Shown here in pieces: positions 25,901 through 46,288 of a stretch of 64,000 nucleotides of DNA. The notes beneath the pieces were generated by a model. That model was not told the origin of the DNA, ran no database searches, and worked only from the letters and a program-made list of their open reading frames with translations. The stretch is from Paraspadella gotoi (Eukaryota > Chaetognatha). The translations under genes were made by a program, and so were the position numbers. Location: positions 9,607,216 through 9,671,215 of the forward strand of contig CM119268.1 in assembly GCA_051294375.1 (NCBI GenBank), written 5' to 3'. Positions within the stretch are counted from its first letter, which is position 1, and each line of letters begins with the position of its first letter.

Positions 25901-26573
25901 GATTTATCCCATAGTCGCTCAGCAACCATCGCCGTTGGTTAAGGGACCTCTGTTCAACCTATTCCATCATTTTCTTTTGCATAACTGGAGAATGTTTTTT
26001 AAGATGCCAGTGGCGTTTCAGTTTAAAATGGTACGGACGGAAAATGAGGAGAACGAGGCTCCGAGGGAGGAAGTTCAGTACCAAGAACACTTTGTCAAAA
26101 TTCTTCAGGCATTCGGACAATCTTTCTTGCAGCCCGACATAAACATTTTTCGTCAAAACGTGGCCGCTCTCGAGAACCTCAACAGCAAGTGGAAGCTTTA
26201 TTCTAAACAGATTTTTCGCGAAATGATGTCTCAACAATTTCTCCAAGTGCTCATTGGAGTTCTCATTCTTCGATCGCACGATCTTTTGCAAGAAGAGATT
26301 CACCTCATTGTATTCAACATGGCGTCTGTAGACTTTCCCAAATTTTTTTCGCGTTTTTTACCGGCAATGTTGATGCAGACAGAAAATCTGGACCATAATC
26401 AAAAAACGACGCTGGCAACGCACTTTAAGCGCCAAGAAGAAGATCTGCCGACTTTTGTTCAGAATTTAACGCGATTCGTTAATGATCTGCGTTATTATCA
26501 ACTCTGCAATTCTCGGCTCCCAGCCGGAAGCGTCTCCCTTAACGAAACTGGCGATATTTCTAGCCGTTCATGA
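22983..26573 (+). CDS. XPO6: exportin-6, nuclear export receptor for profilin-actin (single coding exon)
   Basis: One uninterrupted frame of 1196 residues; the human protein is 1125. The ATG at 22983 sits in a GCCGCCATGA context. Exportin-6 is a RanGTP-dependent karyopherin-beta that removes actin-profilin complexes from the nucleus. The N-terminus aligns with the family: NHRKREIEALLNDFASQ, then NDYVLMYAMTVVENTINKSW (importin-beta N domain), then YFVRNKLSKLIVDIGRLDWP, then TTLLGMILLQTASEELVTPR. A Pro/Ser/Thr-rich insert (TPPPSPTNG, about residues 210-260) occupies the place of a similar insert in vertebrates. The rest is helical HEAT-like sequence ending near FVNDLRYY. The absence of introns is odd because every other well-supported gene here has them. 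A possible ATTAAA signal is at 26618. Confidence 0.96.
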   Translation: MTSTGSSQDAEGSLRALETILAEFFAAPTTNHRKREIEALLNDFASQTDSWRHALYFLAKSNNDYVLMYAMTVVENTINKSWPGLRSDVKTHIRDTLTSMLLERHDHAQYFVRNKLSKLIVDIGRLDWPHFYPDFMDNIFLLIQSPSTTLLGMILLQTASEELVTPRSEEIAASRKEELKKLLLAQAPTALTLVAGVLDGSLEKALQRQTSTPPPSPTNGHAGESATPFVTPHASGRNTPTFGNAFSSPPPPSSLLTSIFQSPAGKHKVEWHAPPLDSDMRSVCAQALVCLTQLFSWMPLSNVTPSILSTIFQFVAYGLDPTPTVPIISSSTKPSSAAPSYPTIATLAMCCVNELLAKNCVPREFESYLLLTFQQTFYLLQRFTKEGTQYEDANHSASKSLENIDEAFLEKCTEFLRLFVGVHLRRFEASGEFPMLEFLSLLFKFTFKQPTPEGFYACLEIWNVFLDYVNVKMRNKMSNDEKSAFLGRYRPALESLSAEILQKLQFKYNQSQLEELDDEVYEDGQVSDWQTFLRECVEVVSKISELLPAQVFGIVYPAFEELLNVYIGLGSFVHKKQNGERELTIVAENECRKLHCSLRDLSSLLQTMGRLADHFVGENFQAMIEDGKTLVHKIVSAAIYGSEIKLYKVTTVIQSVLVPDFVEVHAQSLAAVQAFCPWLAQFQLMSKQSESPSDGDAFFQAIKSGIELSVPLFEKDTPPRISLASAHLLRSVTATVRPHSLVSVPAFQSLFTQLESGSFSHLQRTTYLVIFQALSNHLLLPYAGVAPDGEQNWSVRSTQHALLLKNLTYAFTSACSRCALGLDEARNTLVHQHKDVILSTLELLKELVHSVENEGMRSKQICCQSIRDATQAAISIFPVIIQHHELSDATLGFFLVVVEGLHAQIGVPLVEQMLRTFLVLFTREQLSAAIANENALGCAAIEKFLQILRIVIQQPGATFKSLMPNILNLSVDEIYPIVAQQPSPLVKGPLFNLFHHFLLHNWRMFFKMPVAFQFKMVRTENEENEAPREEVQYQEHFVKILQAFGQSFLQPDINIFRQNVAALENLNSKWKLYSKQIFREMMSQQFLQVLIGVLILRSHDLLQEEIHLIVFNMASVDFPKFFSRFLPAMLMQTENLDHNQKTTLATHFKRQEEDLPTFVQNLTRFVNDLRYYQLCNSRLPAGSVSLNETGDISSRS

Positions 26574-28308
26574 TTCCAAAGAAACATCATGAACTATGTA
26601 GACATAAAGCGTACGCATTAAATTTTTTAAAAATCCACTTCATTTTCTCAAATTTTTAACTTAAAAAAAAAAAGCTTTTAATTTGGATGATAATTGTGGT
26701 AGTTTGCCGAGTGCTGAGATGTTTGCTTTTTCCATAAACTTACAGGCTTGATCTTAGCGAAGTTCTAGTCCAATACTTTTGACCCTAATTAACTGGTCAG
26801 GCCAATTAACTTTAATCGAATATTTGTTAATTGGACTTTCAAAATTTTATATAAACGTTTGATTATTTTAAAGACATTGATTTCCTCATGCCAATGGTTC
26901 CTTTGGTTATTGCCATTTTTTGGTGCCTTGAACTATAAAGGATTTGTCGCATATTTTTATGACTGATCTTTGGATACAACTTGAATTAAGTAGATATTTT
27001 TTTTTGCAATTTAAAATATTAATTTTTTAATTTTTGTTTGTGGAGTTTATTGACCCTGAGTGTGGGAGTGTGGGAAGGACCTGTTTCTTTTCTTTTTTAA
27101 ATTAAATCTTTTAATTTAAAGATAAGCTGGTGTGGGATAATTAAAAAAACTACGTTTAGACCTGTTTATATTTTTTCGTTCTTTTCATCTTAAAGTTGGC
27201 ATCTGATTAAATTCGAAAACGTCCAATGCCGTTGAAAACATTGTTGAATTTCGAAGGACAACTGCGGAGTTCGAAAAATCCGTTACGATGATAAGAAGCC
27301 GGCCGTTTTTTGGGAAACGAGCCGTCCCTCCCTAGTCTCTCTCTCTCTTTCTCTCTCTCGCCTGTTTACTTTCACCAGGCTAAAAAAGGAACCGAAAACC
27401 TTTTTCGATTATCTATTATGTATTTTTTATTTCTAACATCCAGTAATTCCCAACCGCGAAGTTGGGTAATTTTTCCCCTTCGTCTTTCTTTAAACGAGAG
27501 ATATTTTCGATCCGCTCGATTGTTTTTTAAAGGTGTCCTTTTCCCGAATTGCTCTACGTTGAACAGTTATGTTTCAGACTTTCGAACGTTTCTTTCCGTG
27601 ACCCACGTCACGTGAGACCGCCCGCCCAAAGTAATTAGTGTGGGAACAAAGAGCGGTTGTTATCTATTTATTGATCTAACAGCAGGCGAATCGTCAACTT
27701 GGAAACTACGACGTCTCGATGCGCTCATTGAAAGTCTTCGGGAGAGAACCGGGGGGAATCGTTTTCGACCCGTAAAGACCAACGCTACTCGACGAGCGCC
27801 TTCCACGAATCCCGTTATTTTCGACTTTGGAATCCAAAATATTCAGTGTTTATATTTTCATTTTCGAACTCTAAAGAATTATTTCTTAACCGAGGAGCGC
27901 AATTGGGCAAAAAAAAAACTGCCGTCAAAATAATTTCGCCACTTCGACCCGATCCAGCTGAAAGTGATCTTTTTTCGGGCGATCTCTGGTTTCGAGTCGA
28001 GCGCGCTGTCTTCCGTTTCGAAACCAAGCCTTATTCGTGTATAATTCGTGCATAAGAAAGCGAGAGCGAGGAAGGAACAAACTTGAAGCTTCGGCCAACA
28101 ATCGAGAGAACCAAAAATAAAATCAACTAAAAAAAAAAAAAAGAAACGGAACGACTCATTACCAAGGAATTTTTTTGGAAAAAGAAAAAAACGGTTATGC
28201 GGCGGGCAAAAGAGCGAAAATAAAGGCCTTGCGACCAATGGTTTGATTTGGTTATTTGTAACTTGAAAACATGAACGACTTGATGAACGTCACGACTCTT
28301 TGAACACC
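26574..28308. other. spacer between exportin-6 and diaphanous
   Basis: AT-rich, with a short CT tract near 27338-27360. The last few hundred bases should hold the diaphanous promoter and 5' UTR. No gene seen. Confidence 0.5.
28271..28303 (+). promoter_or_regulatory. upstream ORF (10 codons) before diaphanous
   Basis: ATG at 28271 opens a 10-codon frame (MNDLMNVTTL) that ends TGA at 28301-28303, six bases before the diaphanous ATG at 28309. If it is in the mRNA leader it could lower initiation at the main start. Confidence 0.45.
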
Positions 28309-38289
<9,981 letters not shown>

Positions 38290-39573
38290 TTAAATTGGAT
38301 CTAGTCTCAAGAATCGTGTAATCGTTAAATTGCAACGTCTGGGAGGAATTTCGACATTGCTCTATGGGAAAGCGCGTTCGTTCAATTGAAGAGAGAGAAA
38401 AATAGAGAAAAAAGCTTTAAACAAAGCTACAGTTTTCTTGAAAGGGATTTTTTCGTGGATTTCACAATCAGGAGCCAATACAGAATACTATTCCTATCGC
38501 TTCCGACTTTGGTCCCTGCATGGTATTGGTAGAAAAAATTTAAGTTTCTAAGCCATCTTTAGGTGAGCGAGAAAAATTATAGTTGTATTCGTCTTTTTAT
38601 TGAGAAGAATTGATCGAAGTTTATCATTTAAAATCAACTTATAAAAAACTATTGAAATCCGATTTTCATATTTTTTGCGTCAAAAGTCTTTCTCCAGCTT
38701 GCTATGATTCAGTTCTTTAATTAATGAGTAAATTTAGTGGAAAAAATTTTAACACTATAACACAGAGCTGCCTTATTCGTATTTTTAATAAACTAAATGC
38801 TATACGCTAATGATTTGTTAATACCTCTTGTTTAAGAATTTTTTGTCCTTTACAAGTTCATACTCTAAAACACATAAGTTATAGATCAGTTAGGATCTAA
38901 AACAACCAGGAAAAAATTAGTAGACATATTGTTTCATTTATGCTCGCCTTTTTAAATCAAACACTTACTTTTATATTTAAATTATCAAGTGCGGGAATAA
39001 AAAATAAGAATATTACGAAATAGTTTGATTCAACAAAACTTGAAATTTGAACTTTTTTCTTTTTAGGTGGAATGACAATTTTAATTCAATCGAGCTTGAA
39101 TAATAAAATTGAACTGTCGAAAAATCAGCGGTTTATTCCTGTACTTCGAGCTTTTTTTATTTTTATGCATACTTCATTCTGTTTTGTTTTTTATATCGTT
39201 GGTAGTCCCTTTGTTAGCCGGTGAATAATGTTTATTTTTATTTTTTTCAACATAATTTTGTTATTTACAAATAAATTGCCTAAAATTGCTCTAACGCCGT
39301 TTATCGCGAATCAAGTTAGACTGAGATAACTAGTGATTTTGTAAAAGGATTTTATAGCTAATTAATCATTTCTGGTTCAATTTTTTAAAAAATTATTTCA
39401 TTCAATACGTAAAAAAATTTAGACAAAGCTCATAAAAAACTTGTTCATGGCCCGAGTTAGTTACAGCCGTTCTATTACCTTAACCTTTAGATTAGCAATG
39501 CTTCATTGAACCAAGCTGTCGGCGAGGTGGCGCGTAGCGATGCTATCGGTTTTACTTCGGAGTTGCGTAACTA
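38290..39573. other. spacer between diaphanous and egghead
   Basis: AT-rich. An AATAAA at 38787-38792 may end the long diaphanous mRNA. No gene seen. Confidence 0.5.
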
Positions 39574-41713
39574 ATGGCTGCCATGTACGACAAGAATCAC
39601 TCTTGGTTCCTAAAGCTGTTAACTCATTATAGTCCGTCACACGTCATACATTGCTTAGCCCTTGTCCTGTTCATCTTATTCTTGGAGATTGTGGTTGGTC
39701 CAGGTCGGTAGGTTTATTATTTATAACCTAGAGTCAAATTGTCAAGTTATACCTAAACGTAATCGTTGATAAGGCGTCCTCCCGCTCGAGGGTAGCTTTA
39801 ACGTGGACTACAATGAACACGAGCCAGCATGGGACAAGTACGGACCTAAAGTTGGTGGCTTGTTTATCTTGTTACGAGCTTCGAGGTAAAGCTATAAATA
39901 TAATGAATAATTATAATTTATAGTTGAGATCATTTACGCGCATTAAATTTTTTTTCCCAGCTTGATCTCTATTCCTGCGATGATTTTTCATTTCATTGGT
40001 CTCACGCTTTACGAGTCTTTTCGATTCGACATTCGATTGAAGATATCGCCTCTCATTGCTCCATTTATATGCATCAGAGTACGCCAAATTACTTCCGCTA
40101 AATACTTCTCCCAGCCCCTCCAACATTGTTTATCCAATTTTCAGATTGTCACCAAAGGAGACTATCCCCAACTCGTTCGCGAAAACGTCGAGTACAATTT
40201 GAGCATTTGCTTAAATTCGGGACTGAGAAATTTCATTATAGAAGTCGTCACCGATAAAACAATCCACCTCGCAGGTTCGATGGTGCATCATCTCCTCCCT
40301 TTTCATTTAATATCGAAATTTATCTCCCACCAGCGCAACCGCACATCCGCGAGATCGTCGTTCCTTTCGCGTACGAAACAACGACTCGAGCCAAGTACAA
40401 AGCCCGCGCCCTCCAGTATTGTCTCGAGCCCGAGGTGAACCTACTTTCTGGCGACGACTGGATCGTGCATCTCGACGAGGAGTCGCTCTTGACGGAAGGG
40501 AGCGTCCGCGGGATCCTTAACTTCGTGTGCGAAGACAAGGCCGCCATCGGCCAGGTCCGTAGGGAGGCATGAAATTGATACAAACAATATCAAAATTCAT
40601 TCGTGAAATTAACAAGATATAATGCCCCTGACTTTGGACCGATTGGTGGATGAAGGCCTCCATTCGAGGTCTTAAAAGATTAAAACATAGCCCCTGACTC
40701 GTTAGAGAGTTGCCTTTGAAATGCCGCGCTTTCAGGGCATGATCACCTACGCCTCGGGGAAAATCGTCAATTGGTGGACGACTGTCGCCGACTCCTTCCG
40801 CGTCGCCGCCGATTTGGGAGCAGTCAGGGCCGCCCACCGAATCTTCGCCCGCGCTCTTTTTATTTTTAAAGGTTCTCCACCGAATCTCATTACGTACGAT
40901 TTGTATAGAGGTATAATCGAAGTTATTGGACGCAGGTTCCTTCGTGGTGACCCGATATTCGGTCGAGAGTCTCGTCACCTTCGACAACGGAGCCGAAGGC
41001 TCCATCGCCGAGGACACCTTCTTCGCCATGAAGGCCGTCGGGATGGGCTTTTCTTTCGGTTGGGTCGAGGGCGAGGTGCAAGAGATGTCGCCATTTACCT
41101 TCTACGACTTCTTTATGCAGCGGAAGCGGTGGTTGCAGGGACTCTATCACGTCGTCCATTCAACAAAGATCCCCTTAAAGGCCAGGGTTTGCCTCGGTGA
41201 GCGTTTAAAATAATGAACTCTGAAGACTAATTTATATGAAGATTGAAGATTTGTCTTGTAAGTTGTAGTGGCAACGCGCGATCTCCTTAATGTCTTGACA
41301 GGGTTTTCCTTCTACACGTGGTTTTTTCTCCCGTTGACGCTTCTCAACGGCGCCGTGAGTCTCTTCTTTCGCGTGACCCTAGGGCCTTTCCTCGATTATT
41401 TGTTGTGCTTCAGCATGGGAGTCGGTAAGACGATTTGGAGTGAAGTCAAAAGCGACTGATGACAAAATCGATCTATAATTACATTTCGCTGTCAGGACTA
41501 TACATGTACGTTTTTGGCGCCATTCGTTCCTTCAATTTGAGCCGCATGAGCGTGATAAACCGCGCCCTTTGCGTCGCCGGTGCTATCGTTGTCATACCAG
41601 TCACAACGGTCGTGGAGGCCTTCATCGCTGTCTTCGGTCTCTTCGGAGACAAGTTATCCTTTTACGTCGTCACCAAGGAAATACATCCTCGCAGAGACGA
41701 TTTTACAATTTGA
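39574..41713 (+). CDS. egh: beta-1,4-mannosyltransferase egghead (9 exons)
   Basis: Exons 39574-39703, 39774-39885, 39961-40078, 40145-40274, 40334-40554, 40736-40871, 40936-41196, 41302-41424 and 41496-41713 join in phase to 482 residues; the fly protein is slightly shorter. In protostomes this GT2-family enzyme transfers mannose from GDP-Man to glucosylceramide, making the MacCer core of arthro-series glycolipids. Family segments in order: ISPLIAPFICIRIVTKGDYP, LRNFIIEVVTDK, the acidic motif WIVHLDEES (Asp211), GMITYASGKIVNWWTT, AEDTFFAMK (308-309), and QRKRWLQG (Q344-W348, the Q/RxxRW site). Hydrophobic segments lie near residues 17-37, 75-90 and at several places after 365, fitting a Golgi/ER multi-pass protein. 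Two introns lie after AGA|GTACGC and CAG|GTCCGT donors, both slightly unusual. Confidence 0.96.
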
Positions 41714-41850
41714 AAAAAAAAACCGTTTGTATTTTATTGCTTCCTTCTTTTAATTGTCGCTTCAGTTTACAACAGTTTTTATCCTGGATTTTAGTTTAAT
41801 TTACTATTCTTTTAGGTGTTTTGTTCGACTTAAATCAGAAATAATAATCA

Positions 41851-41856
41851 TTTATT
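41851..41856 (-). terminator. polyadenylation signal of annexin
   Basis: AATAAA on the minus strand, 53 nt after the annexin stop. Another lies at 41733-41738, just past the egghead stop, so the two 3' UTRs may overlap. Confidence 0.55.
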
Positions 41857-41908
41857 TCAAGTATACATTACGCACACTATGTACAAAAAAGTCTTTTTCA
41901 GCGATTGG

Positions 41909-43774
41909 CTACTCTTCGTCGGAGGACCATAATTCGTCCTGTTCCCATTGATTGGAATTTCGTTGCTCGCTTCCAATTATTTTCAAAAGAAGCTTGCTGA
42001 AAGTAATTTTTTTAAAGACGTTGGTCACCTTGTTTTATGGATTTATACTTCGGTTAATTTGTTATTAGGCGAATTTACCGATAATCTCCGGAAGTATCAT
42101 CCTCGATCCAGCTGGTCAATGTTTCTCCATATTTTTTGAGGAACTCGTTTTTAATTTTTTGAAGATCAATCTGATTTAAGATCGTACTCCAAAATATTTT
42201 TTCATGAATTAGAGGATCGCTTCTGCAGAATCTGCTATACTAACCTCAGATCGGGAAACAATAATCCTGATTAGCGTTTCATTGTCTGTGCCGAGGCCTT
42301 TCATAGACGCATGAAGTTCTTGAGCAAAGTATGTGGCTGGATTTATAATCACCTTCACCATTGCAATCATTCCTAAGGAATTTCAAGGTCGTCGTTAAAT
42401 GGGCGTCGTTTAAACATTCATAAAATGGTAAGTTTTTCAAAACGCTATTTTTCTATTTCGACATTACTCTGAACTAGTACTATTATACCATCTCTGAGAT
42501 TTCCACTCATCTCGCTTTTGATGGATTTTATTATAGACTGTCCTGTCAGTTTCTTGTACTCAACAAAAACTCGTCGAAGATGAGCGTGACTATGCGTGCA
42601 AAGAATTCTGAAATGTTTAAAAAAAATAATTGATTTTACATCGGGTTCATTAAGGGCATAATTGTTGCCCTAACTACCGATTAAACGTAGATTCGTCCGT
42701 CCCTACGTGTGCTATGCCAGCTTCTCGTAGTTCCGCTGCTTCAGCTTTGGCCAAAGTCTTGTCAACCGTTTCGTCTTCGTCTCTCATTCCGTTAGAAAGA
42801 CTAAACATTAGTCTCTTGAAATGGTTCGATGTTTCACTCTGATCGATGAAGACAAAAGATTTTGAATATTTATTACCAGTTCATTATTATTGTATTTCAA
42901 TCATATTTGAAAATATGGTTTTATTGATGAAATCATGAACGAAGTAAGTTTGCTTTCTTTCCGACATTTGACAAAAGTTTATGTCCAACACCGTACCTGG
43001 AGATCGTCTTGCAAGTTTCGTCGAATTTCAAAGGTGTAATCTTCCTTGATTGCCGCCATTTCTTTATTGTTTTTAGTTGTCAGGATTTGTATCAAGCATT
43101 TCTCATTCGTACCTTTAAAGGAGCGCGAATTTTATTTAAAACTTTTCATTTAATTTTTTTTTATTTTTTTGCTGAAGACCCACCGATTCCTTTCATCGCA
43201 TTTCGAAGCTCGTTTGCATCAAAGAGAGAATTTTGCAAGATCAGCGCCTTCACTAATTTTCGGAAATTTCCAGAGAGTTCAGATTTCAGGTCATCCAGCA
43301 ACACTTTACCAAACATCTGAAAAATACAAAGTTTTGTTGATTGTTGCACTTTTTTGTGCAACTTGTTGAATCGAGACTTTCCTTACAAAACTACACCTGC
43401 GCAAAGTGAAATCGCAACTGTTGTCTTTGTTCATTATTGCAAAAACCGATAACTTCAGTGATTGTGTTGGTGTCAGTTCCTGTATGGGAATAAAAACCGT
43501 GAGACAGAATAAACAATACATAATGAACCGAATTGGCCATGACGAATCTCAGTATTTGTGAAAATTTCGCCGAATATACCAACGCGGTGATTCGTCTTCT
43601 TTACTGTCGTACTACCATGGTAAAAAAATTTGATAATTTTCTCGTTATAATTTTTATTAAAATATTAGAAGCGCATCTTTCTCAGTTCTACTTACCTAAA
43701 CCTTTCATCGCTGTTCTAAGTTTTGTGCACTCTTCTTCTGGATCGAAGTTACTCTTGGCCTTCACGGTTGCCAT
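41909..43774 (-). CDS. annexin (9 exons)
   Basis: Minus-strand exons 43696-43774, 43397-43479, 43184-43316, 42997-43112, 42678-42838, 42489-42607, 42245-42372, 42079-42170 and 41909-41996 join in phase to 332 residues, a standard annexin length. Annexins bind acidic phospholipids in a Ca2+-dependent way. Four repeats are visible with their calcium loops: MKGLGTDTNT, MKGIGTNEKC, HVGTDESTF and MKGLGTDNET. Repeat cores include DDLKSELSGNFRKLVKALI and SEMSGNLRDG. The N-terminal head is short (MATVKAKSNFDPEEE) and the protein ends in an unusually acidic extension, QWEQDELWSSDEE, beyond the usual end of repeat 4. I cannot assign a subfamily. It converges on egghead with 195 bp between stop codons. 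Confidence 0.96.
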
Positions 43775-45036
43775 AGTTTTGCAGTTTATTTATCGGGATG
43801 ATTTTTGAGAATTAAGAAGATCGTTCTAACTTGCAGGCCTTAAACAAAGTTTGTCCAACGCACGACTGAGTCTGAAAGTCAATATTCGTATTGTTCGAAC
43901 ACGCTCTCGCCCATCTATTTTTCTTTCCTGCACTTTCAGTCGGACTTTTTTTTGTTTCTCCGCGATGCAAACCGCTTTATCAACGTGCCCGAGTTAGACT
44001 CTTGAGGTCGACCTCGACGCTTTTAAAAATTATAACAATGTATTTTTGAAGTGCAAAGGACGTCAAATCGAAATTGGATGGGCGTAGTTCTGATATGGAG
44101 GTCTATATATGAGCCAAGTTTTTAGAAAGAAAAACTACTCTTGAATTTTTAAAAAAAGATCGAGTCGAGCTATGGATTCGATAATTTTTCCGTTTCTGGC
44201 CCCCACTACGATCTCTCTTCCCATCCCATTAAATTCAGTTTCACCCATCGATAACCTTTTTTTTTTCACGAAAAAGTTATTTTTTCCGTGATCGTTGAAA
44301 ACAATGGTTGTAATGTAAAAAATCTTTCTGGTGCACTGTTTTTTCGGGGTCTGTTTTCAAGCTTAATATTGGTGCTTTTTATGTCAGATTTTGAGGACGA
44401 CTCGATTTAAAGGATTAAATTTGAACCTTATGATGTAAAATAACAAAACATAAAATAATAGTGTAATGTAAATTTCCTTCAAATACACTTTTCAATGGTA
44501 AGTTTCATTTATTAACACTGTTGGCGGAATCTGTTCTCATATCTTTACAGTCAGCAACTACTGATTTTTATTTCTCTTCCAATTACCAAAGTTTGCTTTT
44601 TCCTTCAATTTTATTTTCTTTGTCAGTTTTCTAAAATTGATAGTCACTTGATAGAAACTTCCAAAGCCTTTTGTTTACGATTGTGAGTCGAGTTGTTCGT
44701 CCGGTGGTTGAACCGAGAATGAGACCGAGCTCCCTCTCTTTAAACAAGATCCGGTGGCGTGATTTGATGACGTAGCCTTTCAACGCGTTTCTTCTCTCAC
44801 GATTTTAGTTAATACGTACTTATTTTAATAGAAAATTGTCACTTTTTTGGAAACATTTAATGATAATGATATTTTAATTTTGATCGATCGTCTAAAGAAA
44901 ATTTTAATCGTCCCCGATCGGTTACTTTTAAACAACACATCTGTGCTTATCGCGGTACAGCCCGGCATTTTTTCTCCTTCGTCTTATACTGAAAGGACGT
45001 AATTGATTGTATTCGCTATCTTCACAGCCATATCCA
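43775..45036. other. divergent spacer, annexin (-) / MRGBP (+)
   Basis: 1.26 kb between opposite starts, probably two promoters. No coding sequence or named motif found. Confidence 0.5.
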
Positions 45037-45950
45037 ATGGAAACGAAAGAAGCCACGCTTGTTAACCTTTCACCGCCAAATCCGACGGGCGAGCCCCTTT
45101 CTGGGATCTCTTGCCCATCCGAGGAAGCTTTAAAACGAGGCCCAGATTTAGAGATCGAGTGGACGCCCGAACAGGGAAATATGATGGGCGTCAGGAAATA
45201 GAGAGGGGACAATCTCAAATTTCTCTCCGAAATGTTTTTAAAAAGAAGCCCTTGAGAATAATGTATTTTCAGATTGTCTCCTCCTCTTCTGACGTCCCCG
45301 TTTCTGCTGAATACCCGCGTATCCAGGAGATAATTCTGTTCCAATCGATGATCGGCCACAAACCCGTCGGCTTCGATCGTCACCTGCGGATGATGATGAT
45401 ATTTCGCCGGTTCCAGAACCGCTGGCAAGGCCAACGCCCGGCCCCTTCCGAGCTGACCACGGAGGCTCTTTGGGCTAAATTGGGCTCGATGTTCGCGATG
45501 GACTCGTTGAACGCCAAAAACCGAGCCCCGGAGCAAATGGTTAGTCTGACGGACTTCGCGCTGCCGACGGAATCCTTTGGGAGTCTAATGGACGAGCGTC
45601 TCTTGTCAAAGATGAAGCTGACCGACGAGCGAAGGTCGATTTCCGCCGGGAGAAGGCGTATGGGGGGCGTGGGGCGACATTGAAGGGATGTTGGACGTGG
45701 CAGAACGTTTCTATTCGAGAGCGCCCTTGGGTGATTGGAAATCGATCTTCGCTCTCTCTGGTCCTCTCCAAGCTGCCTGGATACGGTTTCCAGTTTGTCC
45801 CCGGAACCAAGGATCGTTTTGTCTCGCCTACCAGAGAACTCCTCGTCCGGCGCGCGCAATTCCAAGTCTAACGGCGCCTCTCAGAGACGTAGGAGCGCCA
45901 TTCCCGCCCGGAAGCAAAAGTTGAAGGAGGATAGAGTCCGTCTTGTTTAA
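45037..45950 (+). CDS. MRGBP: MRG/MORF4L-binding protein, Eaf7-like subunit of NuA4/TIP60 (3 exons)
   Basis: Exons 45037-45189, 45273-45657 and 45835-45950 give 217 residues (human 204). MRGBP bridges MRG15 to the TIP60 histone acetyltransferase complex in the nucleus. The core matches the family: IEWTPEQ, then EIILFQSMIGHKPVGFDRHL, then WAKLGSMFAMDSLNA, then TDFALPTESF. The C-terminus is Ser/Arg/Lys-rich (QRRRSAIPARKQKLKEDR), like the basic tail of MRGBP. Exon 2 could instead start at 45327 (CCAG acceptor), which removes 18 residues in frame and brings the two core parts closer, as in other species. The first donor GGC|GTCAGG is weak. Without the second intron the frame stops at 45683 and the basic tail is lost. 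Confidence 0.86.
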
Positions 45951-46288
45951 ATGAGAAGAGCAACTTAACGTTCGCCGAGGCCACCATCGAAAAATATTTT
46001 TGATCTTTTATCTCCGTTACGGTTGATATATGTATATGTAACGACGTTACATACGTTTTAATTCAAATTTCCAGTTTTAATAGTTAGGACATCGTTTATA
46101 TTTTTGTCCATTTTTTTCTTTTCAGGCCGATAATGCATGTTTGAATTCAAAAGGAGGACGAAAAACCCCTGATAGGCCAAAGCAAATTTCATCGCGAAAT
46201 CAAAAGGACTCGCGCGTCGATCGGTCAACAAAGAACTCCGTCGCTCATCTCTCCTTTCCCTTATCGCGCTTTCGCTCCACTTTCGACG
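45951..46288. other. short spacer before delta-COP
   Basis: 338 bp between the MRGBP stop and the delta-COP start; must hold one 3' UTR and one promoter. Nothing else seen. Confidence 0.6.

Noticed and set aside
41268-41301. Extra residues VATRDLLNVLT before the egghead segment GFSFYTWF
   Set aside because: Using the acceptor at 41300-41301 keeps phase and matches the family without the insertion.
45111-45683. Single long frame for MRGBP running to the stop at 45683
   Set aside because: Its N-terminal half is out of frame with the IEWTPEQ exon and its C-terminus lacks the basic tail; the three-exon model fits the family better.
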